Source of the DNA: JBOHTO01 sp050733695
GTDB lineage: Bacteria > Gemmatimonadota > Gemmatimonadetes > Gemmatimonadales > Gemmatimonadaceae
Direction of reading: 5' to 3'
DNA length: 5,014 nt
Assembly: GCA_050733695.1 (NCBI GenBank)
Contig: JBOHTO010000102.1
Location: 1-5,014 of the forward strand
Shown: piece after piece, positions 1 to 5,014 of the stretch
Layout: every line of letters starts with the position of its first letter
Numbering within the stretch: the stretch's first letter is position 1
Translations under genes and position numbers: made by a program
Notes under the pieces: model-generated
What the model saw: only the letters and a program-made list of their open reading frames with translations
Told to the model about the DNA's origin: nothing
Databases searched by the model: none

Positions 1-2
1 CG

Positions 3-1355
3 AACCCGCGTCGTTTCCCCGACGACTTTCTCTGGGGCGCGGCGACATCCGCGTATCAGATCGAGGGCTCGCCCCTCGCCGATGGCGCCGGTCCGAGCAT
101 CTGGCAGCGGTTCACGCACACGCCGGGGCGGACCGAGGCCGGTGACACGGGCGATGTGGCCTGCGATCACTACGGCCGCTACGAGAGCGACGTGGCGCTC
201 ATGCGGGAGCTCGGGCTCAATGCGTATCGCTTCAGCATCTCCTGGAGCCGCGTCCTCCCATCCGGGCGGGGCGCCGTCAATCCGAAGGGGCTCGCGTTCT
301 ACGAGCGTCTGGTGGACTGTCTGCTCACTCACGACATCCGGCCCGTACCGACGCTGTACCACTGGGATCTTCCGGCCGCCCTCGACGACATGGGCGGCTG
401 GCTCAACCGCGACATCGCCGGCTGGTTCGCCGACTACGCCGGCGTGATGTTCCGTGCAATGGGTGATCGCGTGCAGATGTGGTCCACGCTCAACGAGCCG
501 TGGGTGGTGACCGACGGCGGCTATCTGCGAGGCGTGCTCGCTCCGGGGCACAGCAACCTGTTCGAAGCGCCGATCGCGTCGCACAATCTCCTGCGAGCGC
601 ATGCGGCTGCAGTGCAGACGTTTCGCGCAGAGAGGAGAGCCGAAGGGGATCGCATAGGAATCGTGGTCAACATCGAGCCCAAGTATGCCGCGACGGACAG
701 CGACGACGACAGGGCGGCGGTCCGGCGCGCCGAGGCGTACATGAACCGGCAGTATCTCGACCCGGTCGTTCACGGATCCTACCCCCGGGAGATGCGCGAG
801 ATATTCGGCGAGGCGTGGCCGGAGTTCGCCGAGAGCGACATGCGCGAGATCAGGCAGCCCATCGACTTTCTGGGTATCAACTACTACACGCGCAGTGTGA
901 CGCGGAACGACGGCGAAGCCGTCCCGGTGCGCGCGTCCGGCGTTCCTCAACCGTACCGCACGTACACCGGGACGGGCTGGGAAGTCTTCCCGGATGGACT
1001 CGCCGACACGCTGGCCTGGGTGGCGTCGCGCTACCCCGGCATCCCGCTCTACATCACGGAGAACGGCGCCGCCTTCTACGACCCGCCAAAGACGAACGGC
1101 GTGCTCGAGGATCCGCTTCGCGTCGATTACTATCGCTCCCACCTGCTCGCGGCCCGGAGCGCGATCGCGGCCGGCGTCCCTCTGCGCGGCTACTTTGCGT
1201 GGTCGTTGCTCGACAACTTCGAATGGAGTCTTGGCTACGCCAGGCGCTTCGGGATCGTGCACGTGGATTACGAGACGCAGCAGCGCACGATCAAGTCCAG
1301 CGGCCGCTTCTACAGCGACGTGATCCGGACCAATGGCGAAGCGCTCCACGGCTGA
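3..1355 (+). CDS. GH1 family beta-glucosidase (5' end missing)
   Basis: This gene encodes a family 1 glycoside hydrolase, a retaining enzyme that releases terminal glycosyl residues from beta-glucosides such as cellobiose. The frame is open from base 3, and the visible 450 residues begin NPRRFPDDFLWG, so probably only about 5-15 residues are lost. The family N-terminal signature FLWGAATSAYQIEG is at residues 9-22. The acid/base Glu is E165 in TLNEP (codon 495-497), and the nucleophile is E353 in YITENG (codon 1059-1061). The usual sugar-binding residues are present: Q19, H120 (YHWD), N164, the Tyr of NYYT near 294, W400, and E407/W408 in DNFEW. The length fits the family's usual 440-460. A GTG at 156 is internal, because the signature lies upstream of it. 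No signal peptide is visible and the domain starts close to the N terminus, so a cytoplasmic enzyme is likely, although the true start is unseen. It converges on the sugar importer operon. GH1 also includes beta-galactosidases and fucosidases, so exact specificity is inferred. Confidence 0.96.
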   Translation, partial: NPRRFPDDFLWGAATSAYQIEGSPLADGAGPSIWQRFTHTPGRTEAGDTGDVACDHYGRYESDVALMRELGLNAYRFSISWSRVLPSGRGAVNPKGLAFYERLVDCLLTHDIRPVPTLYHWDLPAALDDMGGWLNRDIAGWFADYAGVMFRAMGDRVQMWSTLNEPWVVTDGGYLRGVLAPGHSNLFEAPIASHNLLRAHAAAVQTFRAERRAEGDRIGIVVNIEPKYAATDSDDDRAAVRRAEAYMNRQYLDPVVHGSYPREMREIFGEAWPEFAESDMREIRQPIDFLGINYYTRSVTRNDGEAVPVRASGVPQPYRTYTGTGWEVFPDGLADTLAWVASRYPGIPLYITENGAAFYDPPKTNGVLEDPLRVDYYRSHLLAARSAIAAGVPLRGYFAWSLLDNFEWSLGYARRFGIVHVDYETQQRTIKSSGRFYSDVIRTNGEALHG

Positions 1356-1360
1356 CGTCA
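1353..1360. other. Palindrome TGACGTCA holding both convergent stop codons
   Basis: The perfect 8-bp palindrome supplies the TGA of the GH1 gene on the plus strand (1353-1355) and the TGA of the MalG-type permease on the minus strand (1360-1358). Only 2 bp separate the two genes, leaving no room for an intergenic terminator. The palindrome is too short to be a terminator hairpin itself. Confidence 0.7.
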
Positions 1361-2194
1361 CCCCTTCACGCTTCCCAGCATGATCCCTTCGATGTAATAG
1401 CGCTGCAGGAAGATGAACAGCAGCATCACGGGGAGAATAGTGAGCACCGACCCGGCCATCATGAGTTCGGTATCCTGCACGTGCTCGCCGCTCAGATTCG
1501 CCAGCGCCACGGGGAGCGTGTACTTCGACTCGTCGCTCAGGACTATGAGCGGCCACATGAAGTCGTTCCACGTCGCCATGAAGGTGAAGATCGCGAGCGT
1601 GATGAGAATCGGCTTGAGCAGCGGCATGACGATCGACCAGTACATGCGGAACTCACCCGCGCCGTCGATGCGCGCCGCGTCCAGCAACTCGTCGGGAATG
1701 GAGAGCGCGTACTGGCGTATGAGGAAGATTCCGAACACCGTCGCCATGGCCGGCACGATCACCCCCCAGTACGTGTTCACCAGGCCCATCTCCCTGAGCA
1801 GCAGAAAGAGCGGGAGCATTGCGACCTGTGCCGGTATGACCATGGCTGCGAGCAGAAAGCGAAAGAGCCGGCGCCGTCCGCGGAACCGGAACTTGGCGAA
1901 GGCGTACCCCGCCATCGAGTTGAAAAGGAGCGAGACGCCGGTGACCGCCGTCGCCACGAGAGCGCTGTTCAGCAGGAATCGCCCGAGGTCGAGCCGCGTG
2001 AACAGCACGCGGTAGTGCTCCAGCGTCACCGGCTCCGGCAGCAGCCTTGGCGGATACGTGTTCGCCTGCCCGGCCGGCATGAACGAAGCCGACACCATCC
2101 AGGCGAGCGGTGCGAGCGTGAGCACGGCCAGCGCGCCCATGGCCGAATAGAGCAGCACCTTCGTCGCGCGTTCCTTCGTCGCGTGCCCGGTCAC
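1358..2194 (-). CDS. Carbohydrate ABC transporter permease, MalG type
   Basis: This is the second membrane subunit of a CUT1-type sugar ABC importer, 278 residues long and typical of MalG/LacG/UgpE proteins. Hydrophobic segments lie near residues 13-35 and 74-98 and at 114-133, 142-160, 196-216 and the C terminus. The cytoplasmic EAA loop, which docks the ATPase, is at about 169-195 (DAARIDGA, then MPLLKP); the leading Glu is Asp here. The protein ends in YYIEGIMLGSVKG, a MalG-like tail. The start is a GTG at 2194-2192 overlapping the upstream permease's stop in a GTGA junction. No ATG sits near a sensible N terminus, and 278 residues is the right length. The frame stays open far upstream through the other permease gene, but that part is a shadow. 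It is translated with the upstream permease and binding protein. Its stop is 2 bp from the stop of the convergent GH1 gene. The substrate is inferred only from that neighbour. Confidence 0.95.
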   Translation of the reverse strand: MTGHATKERATKVLLYSAMGALAVLTLAPLAWMVSASFMPAGQANTYPPRLLPEPVTLEHYRVLFTRLDLGRFLLNSALVATAVTGVSLLFNSMAGYAFAKFRFRGRRRLFRFLLAAMVIPAQVAMLPLFLLLREMGLVNTYWGVIVPAMATVFGIFLIRQYALSIPDELLDAARIDGAGEFRMYWSIVMPLLKPILITLAIFTFMATWNDFMWPLIVLSDESKYTLPVALANLSGEHVQDTELMMAGSVLTILPVMLLFIFLQRYYIEGIMLGSVKG

Positions 2195-3156
2195 TCGGCA
2201 CCGATCCCCGCCCGCTGCAGACGAAGCTGTATCAGGGTTCCGGTGAAGATGATGAGGAAGAGCACGAACGCGATCGCGGCGGCGTACCCCATGCGCCACC
2301 AGCGGAACCCCTCCTCGTACATCAGCAGAACCACACTCAGCGTACTCTTGAGAGGGCCGCCCTGCGTCATCACGTACGGCTCGGCGAACAACTGGAAGTA
2401 GCCGATCATCGTGATCACTGCCACGAACAGGAAGGTGGGTGCGAGCATCGGCAGCGTGACGTGGATGAACCGCTGCAGGGCCGTTGCGCCATCGATCCGG
2501 GCAGCCTCGTAAAGGTCGTCGGGAATGCTCTGCAGCCCCGCGACGAAGATGATCATGTTGTAGCCGAAGTTCTTCCACACCGCGAGGACGATGATCGCGG
2601 GCATCGCCCAGCGCGGATCGCCGAGCCAGTCGATCGGCGCGAGCCCGATCAGGTCGAGCCCGTAGTTGAGCAGGCCGTAGCGCGAGTGATAGATATAGCG
2701 CCACACGACCGCCACGGCGACGAGAGTCGTCACGACCGGCGCGAAGTAGATGACACGGAACGTTCCCCTGAAACGAACCAGCTTCGAGTTGACCAGCAGA
2801 GCCGCGCCCAGCGAGACGGCCACCGAGAGCGGGCCCCCTACCAGCACGAAGTAGAACGTGTTCTGCAGCGCCGTCCAGAAGATCGGAGTTCGCACGAGGC
2901 GGATGTAGTTGTCCAGCCCGATGAAGCGTGCGTTCTCGTAGTTCCCCACGGCGTAGATGTCGAAGTCCGTGAAGCTCAGAATGAGCGCAGCGCCGACCGG
3001 GAGGAAGAAGAAGACAGCGAGGACGGTCAGCGCCGGCGCCAGAAAGAGCCACGCGGCGGGCACGTTCAACCAGTGCGCCACGCGACCCGGCGTGCGGGGC
3101 TTTCGCGGAGTGGCACTCGCCGCTGCACCCACACGCATGACGTCAGCGCTCGTCAT
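2191..3156 (-). CDS. Carbohydrate ABC transporter permease, MalF type
   Basis: This is the first membrane subunit of the sugar ABC importer, 321 residues long and resembling MalF/UgpA/LacF. A basic cytoplasmic N terminus (about residues 8-30) is followed by a hydrophobic segment at about 34-61, then FTDFDIY and the periplasmic stretch RFIGLDNYIRL. Further membrane segments lie near 100-122, 136-156, 185-206, 241-262 and 290-312. The EAA loop is at 217-240 (EAARIDGA, then TLPMLAP), with the canonical Glu. I chose the ATG at 3156-3154 because GAGGA precedes it by 5 nt; it overlaps the binding-protein gene by 14 nt. A second ATG at 3138-3136, six codons on and just after that gene's stop, has a weaker upstream site. 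The frame also runs up to an ATG at 3261, but that extension lies inside the binding-protein gene and is not MalF-like. It should form a heterodimer with the MalG-type protein. Confidence 0.95.
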   Translation of the reverse strand: MTSADVMRVGAAASATPRKPRTPGRVAHWLNVPAAWLFLAPALTVLAVFFFLPVGAALILSFTDFDIYAVGNYENARFIGLDNYIRLVRTPIFWTALQNTFYFVLVGGPLSVAVSLGAALLVNSKLVRFRGTFRVIYFAPVVTTLVAVAVVWRYIYHSRYGLLNYGLDLIGLAPIDWLGDPRWAMPAIIVLAVWKNFGYNMIIFVAGLQSIPDDLYEAARIDGATALQRFIHVTLPMLAPTFLFVAVITMIGYFQLFAEPYVMTQGGPLKSTLSVVLLMYEEGFRWWRMGYAAAIAFVLFLIIFTGTLIQLRLQRAGIGAE

Positions 3157-4447
3157 CGCGATCCTCGCGCGCCAGCATCCAGCGGCGTTTCTCGAGCATG
3201 CGGTCCACATCCCGATCGAGCCCCTGCAGCGCTTCGTCGACGGAGGCAGCGCCGTACGCAACGCGTTCGGCGTACTCCATGATCCGCGTCGCGATCTGCT
3301 CCCATTCCGGCACCTCCGGCGTGGGGACTACGCGCTCGAGCTGTTGGCGGAACGCCCGCGCATACACGTTGGTGTCGAGAACCGGCCTGTTCCACGCCGA
3401 CTCGCGTGTTGGAAGGTCACCCGTGAGCCGATAGAATTCGATCTGCTGCTCGGGCGCCGAGAGCCATTCGATGAGAGCCCACGCCTCCGCCATGTGCTCC
3501 GACGAGGAGAAGAGCACGAGGCTCGATCCGCCGGCGACCGATGCGCCCAGGCCATCGGGTCCGGGAAGGGGTGCTGTCATCCAGTGGTCCTCGACCTCCT
3601 CCGGCAGACGGCGACTGAACTCGCCGATGTTCCATGGACCGGTGATGTACATCGCGAATCGACCGCGTGCGAATTCCTGATACACATTCGCTACCTGGGT
3701 GTGGCTCACTCGCGGTGCAAGTCCCTCGTCGAAGAGCCGCTCGAAGAACTCGAGCGCGCGGCGATACTCGGGCGAGCGGAAGTCGCCGTAGCGACCGCCG
3801 TCGCGAAGGATCCCGGAACCCGTCTGCAAGCCGAGTATCACCGGCGGCTGCCATTCATTGAGCGGGATGAAGATCGGATACTCGCCGGCCCCCATTCCCG
3901 CCTTGATTCGGCGCATCGCATCGAGCCAACCTCCCCATGTCGTCGGGGGCGTGGCATACCCTGCCTCGGCCAGGATATCCGATCGATAGAAGAGCACGCG
4001 TGTGTCCACGTACCATGGGATTCCATACAGCGTGCTATCGAGAACGTTGGTGGCCCAGATGCCCGGAAAGAAATCGGCTGAATCGACCACTGCGGACGCT
4101 GCGATGAGAGAATCCAGCGGCTCGAGTGCATCGAGCGTTACGAGCTCGGCGATCCACGTATTCCCGAGCTGGGCAACGTCGGGACTCGCATCGCCAACGT
4201 GTGCCGTAAGCAGCTTCTCGTGAGCTGCTGTCCACGGTATCTGCTGCACGTCGACGCGGATACCGGGATGCAATCGCTCGAATTCGGGCATCAGTTGCTG
4301 CACGACCTCGCCCTCGCGTCCCATCGCCCAGAGCTCGACCGTGACAGCGCCGGAACCGCCGCCGCCGCAGGAGCTGCCCAACGCCGGGAGTGTGGCGAGC
4401 GCGGCCAGGGCGACGACCGTTCGTGCGCGCGGACGCGTCGGATGCAT
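3143..4447 (-). CDS. Sugar ABC transporter substrate-binding lipoprotein (family 1)
   Basis: This is the extracytoplasmic solute-binding protein that captures a sugar and delivers it to the two downstream permeases. It has 434 residues. A basic start (MHPTRPRAR) leads into a hydrophobic stretch at about residues 11-24 and then LGSSC, with the probable lipidated Cys at 27 followed by a Gly/Ser linker. The position -3 residue is Gly (Leu is at -4), so the lipobox is not textbook. The mature part is family 1 throughout: VTVELWAMGREGE at the first strand, FERLHPGIRVDVQQIPW, SPDVAQLGNTW, GIPWYVDTRVLFYR in the hinge region, MYITGPWNIGEF, and AGGSSLVLF. The ATG at 4447 is preferred over an upstream ATG at 4483, because AAGGGAGG lies 7 nt before it and the signal peptide starts cleanly there. 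It is the first gene of the operon. Oligosaccharide binding is well supported by family; cellobiose or another beta-glucoside is a guess from the GH1 neighbour. Confidence 0.95.
   Translation of the reverse strand: MHPTRPRARTVVALAALATLPALGSSCGGGGSGAVTVELWAMGREGEVVQQLMPEFERLHPGIRVDVQQIPWTAAHEKLLTAHVGDASPDVAQLGNTWIAELVTLDALEPLDSLIAASAVVDSADFFPGIWATNVLDSTLYGIPWYVDTRVLFYRSDILAEAGYATPPTTWGGWLDAMRRIKAGMGAGEYPIFIPLNEWQPPVILGLQTGSGILRDGGRYGDFRSPEYRRALEFFERLFDEGLAPRVSHTQVANVYQEFARGRFAMYITGPWNIGEFSRRLPEEVEDHWMTAPLPGPDGLGASVAGGSSLVLFSSSEHMAEAWALIEWLSAPEQQIEFYRLTGDLPTRESAWNRPVLDTNVYARAFRQQLERVVPTPEVPEWEQIATRIMEYAERVAYGAASVDEALQGLDRDVDRMLEKRRWMLAREDRDDER
3162..3166 (-). promoter_or_regulatory. Ribosome binding site of the MalF-type permease, inside the upstream gene
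   Basis: On the minus strand this reads GAGGA, 5 nt before the ATG at 3156. It lies within the last codons of the binding-protein gene and supports the start that overlaps that gene by 14 nt. Such an overlap would let ribosomes ending the first gene re-initiate on the second (inference). Confidence 0.65.
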
Positions 4448-4454
4448 TATACCG

Positions 4455-4462
4455 CCTCCCTT
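4455..4462 (-). promoter_or_regulatory. Strong ribosome binding site of the binding-protein gene
   Basis: On the minus strand this reads AAGGGAGG, ending 7 nt before the ATG at 4447. It is a near-ideal Shine-Dalgarno sequence and decides the start in favour of 4447 over the in-frame ATG at 4483. Strong initiation suits a binding protein, which is usually made in excess over its permeases. Confidence 0.85.
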
Positions 4463-4463
4463 G

Positions 4464-4632
4464 TCATGATTCCCGCGACACATTCTCCGCTGTCATTCCC
4501 GCGACCCTGCCACCCGCAACGTCATTCCCTCGAAACCGGGGATCCATTCTTCATCCCTGCCTCCCGTCCAGGCCCGCCCCCGCGCGTCGTCAACTCCCGC
4601 CCCCTGTCGTCAATCCCGCGAAAGCAGAATCC
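4464..4632. repeat. Degenerate TCATTCCCGCG-type repeat cluster
   Basis: Short related units recur on the plus strand. TCAT starts at 4464, 4493, 4522 and 4551, exactly 29 bp apart, each followed by a CCC-rich core (ATTCCCGCG, TCCCGCG, TCCCTCG, CCCTGCC). A further unit at 4610-4632 reads TCAATCCCGCGAAAGCAGAATCC. The unit at 4522 can fold: ATTCCC at 4524-4529 pairs with GGGGAT at 4538-4543 (one G-T pair) around an 8-base loop. The sequence resembles the widespread REP-like palindrome of the form GTCATTCCCGCGAAAGCGGGAATCC found between genes in many bacteria (general knowledge). Most copies here have lost the right arm, so this looks like a decayed cluster. It is not a CRISPR, because similarity is confined to about the first dozen bases of each unit. 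Confidence 0.5.
4573..4613. repeat. Short tandem repeat containing TTGACGAC on the minus strand
   Basis: Two near-identical units lie side by side: 4573-4593 (CCCGCCCCC, GCG, CGTCGTCAA) and 4596-4613 (CCCGCCCCC, TGTCGTCAA). They differ by a 3-bp insertion and one base, with 2 bp between them. On the minus strand each begins TTGACGAC, which contains a -35-like TTGACG. It could be a tandem duplication within the repeat cluster or a pair of direct-repeat protein sites about 120-165 bp before the operon start. The sequence alone does not decide. Confidence 0.5.
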
Positions 4633-4682
4633 GTTTTCCTGTTCTCTCGTCGGCAACACCCCGTACGAATCCGGGATGATCA

Positions 4683-5014
4683 TCAACGGAAATACAGCCA
4701 CTCGAGTCCGACGAGCATCGCGACGACGATACTCAGAACGATATCGACGCGCCGCCAGCTCGCGCCACGCACGCTCGGTTCGACGTCCTCCGTCGTTGCG
4801 AAGGTGATACCCGCCAACTGCTCGTTGGTCGGCGCCGGCGCGCTGAGGCTCGCGACCACGAGCACCACCGTGCATACAACGAACAGCAGCACGGCGAAGT
4901 GGAGGAAGTTGATGTCGGCGTATGCGAACAGCCACCCATCGAGTGAGGCCTTGCCCAGCTCGGCCAGCAGCCGTCCCATGCCGAGCACGAAGCCGGCGAC
5001 GAGTGCAGCCATGG
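4683..5014 (-). CDS. Sodium:solute symporter (SSS family), C-terminal fragment
   Basis: This is the C-terminal end of an SGLT-like sodium/sugar symporter that runs off the right edge of the window. The fragment shows at least three hydrophobic segments: an Ala/Gly-rich helix near the edge (AALVAGFVLGMG), the segment FLHFAVLLFVVCTVVLVVASL, and a terminal helix VDIVLSIVVAMLVGLEWLYF. After the second comes SAPAPTNEQLAGITFATT, a linker typical of bacterial SSS sugar symporters, which often carry a final helix after it. The first Met here (5012-5010) is almost certainly internal, since SSS proteins have about 500-600 residues and the frame remains open. It lies upstream of the ABC importer on the same strand, 235 bp away. 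That distance makes shared transcription possible but not shown. Substrate cannot be told from this part; glucose or another sugar fits the context. SSS membership is fairly sure. Confidence 0.82.
   Translation of the reverse strand, partial: MAALVAGFVLGMGRLLAELGKASLDGWLFAYADINFLHFAVLLFVVCTVVLVVASLSAPAPTNEQLAGITFATTEDVEPSVRGASWRRVDIVLSIVVAMLVGLEWLYFR

Larger units (their letters stand above)
4448..4682. other. 235-bp gene-free spacer and operon leader
   Basis: This stretch separates the symporter stop from the binding-protein start. I see no coding frame with protein-like composition and no tRNA or other RNA gene. The operon promoter and any operator for a sugar-responsive repressor should lie here, but I cannot place a -35/-10 pair with normal spacing, nor a LacI-type inverted repeat. 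TTGACG occurs twice on the minus strand (4613-4608 and 4593-4588) without a matching -10 about 17 nt downstream. No strong hairpin followed by a T-run marks the end of the symporter transcript. What stands out is repeated sequence, described separately. Confidence 0.7.

Noticed and set aside
479..2401. Very long plus-strand open frame (640 codons) crossing the GH1 gene and both permease genes
   Set aside because: It is Arg/His/Gln-rich with no recognisable domain, lies out of frame with GH1 and antisense to the permeases, and arises because GC-rich sequence has few stops.
1358..3052. A 564-residue minus-strand open frame that could be read as a permease fusion
   Set aside because: Only the last 278 residues are MalG-like. 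The upstream part is an out-of-frame reading of the MalF-type gene, and the GTG at 2194 with its GTGA overlap is the natural start.
2461..4081. Further long plus-strand open frames (2461-3282 and 2957-4081) antisense to the permease and binding-protein genes
   Set aside because: Their composition is low-complexity and charged, while the minus strand encodes complete, family-typical proteins over the same bases.
4446..4451. Perfect TATAAT on the minus strand next to the binding-protein start
   Set aside because: It overlaps the ATG itself, so transcription from it would begin inside the gene, and no -35 element lies at 17-18 bp.
4464..4579. 29-bp spaced repeats as a CRISPR array
   Set aside because: Similarity covers only about a dozen bases of each unit, with no constant repeat alternating with unique spacers of normal size and no cas genes nearby.
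4657..4674. Possible terminator hairpin after the symporter (CCCG with CGGG)
   Set aside because: The stem is only 4 bp with an 8-base loop and no T-run follows, so it cannot be supported as a terminator.
4199..4807. Plus-strand open frame (202 codons) spanning the spacer
   Set aside because: It is antisense to the binding-protein N terminus and the symporter C terminus, has no protein-like domain, and reads straight through the repeat cluster.
4522..4935. Minus-strand 137-codon frame running from the symporter region into the spacer
   Set aside because: It is an out-of-frame shadow of the symporter gene, Arg-rich with no membrane segments.

Overview
The window is a GC-rich bacterial sugar-uptake and hydrolysis locus. 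All genes show strong G/C preference at the third codon position and high Ala/Arg content, and there is a lipoprotein-type binding protein. The style would suit a free-living, polysaccharide-using Gram-negative bacterium such as Gemmatimonadota, Rhodothermota or Acidobacteriota. That placement is only an impression from protein style: there is no rRNA or other marker gene here.

Layout, left to right. (1) Positions 3-1355, plus strand: a glycoside hydrolase family 1 (GH1) beta-glucosidase-type enzyme. It lacks only its first few residues, which lie off the left edge, and all the usual catalytic motifs are present. (2) Positions 1358-4447, minus strand: a three-gene operon read from right to left. 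It encodes a family 1 solute-binding lipoprotein (3143-4447), a MalF-type permease (2191-3156) and a MalG-type permease (1358-2194). Neighbouring genes overlap by 14 and 4 bases. (3) Positions 4448-4682: a 235-bp spacer with no gene. It holds degenerate GTCATTCCCGCG-type repeats and a short tandem repeat, and it must also carry the operon's leader, with a strong ribosome binding site just before the binding-protein start. (4) Positions 4683-5014, minus strand: the C-terminal end of a sodium:solute symporter (SSS family), cut by the right edge.

The likely joint job is uptake of a small oligosaccharide or glucoside by the ABC importer, sodium-coupled uptake of a sugar by the symporter, and cytoplasmic hydrolysis of beta-glycosides by the GH1 enzyme. 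Cellobiose or a related beta-glucoside is the simplest substrate guess, but nothing here proves it. No ATP-binding subunit is in the window, so the importer must use one encoded elsewhere.

I see no novel biological system. The most unusual details are the 2-bp gap between the convergent GH1 and permease genes, with both stop codons inside one palindrome TGACGTCA; a second copy of that palindrome at the binding-protein stop; and the decayed repeat cluster in the spacer.
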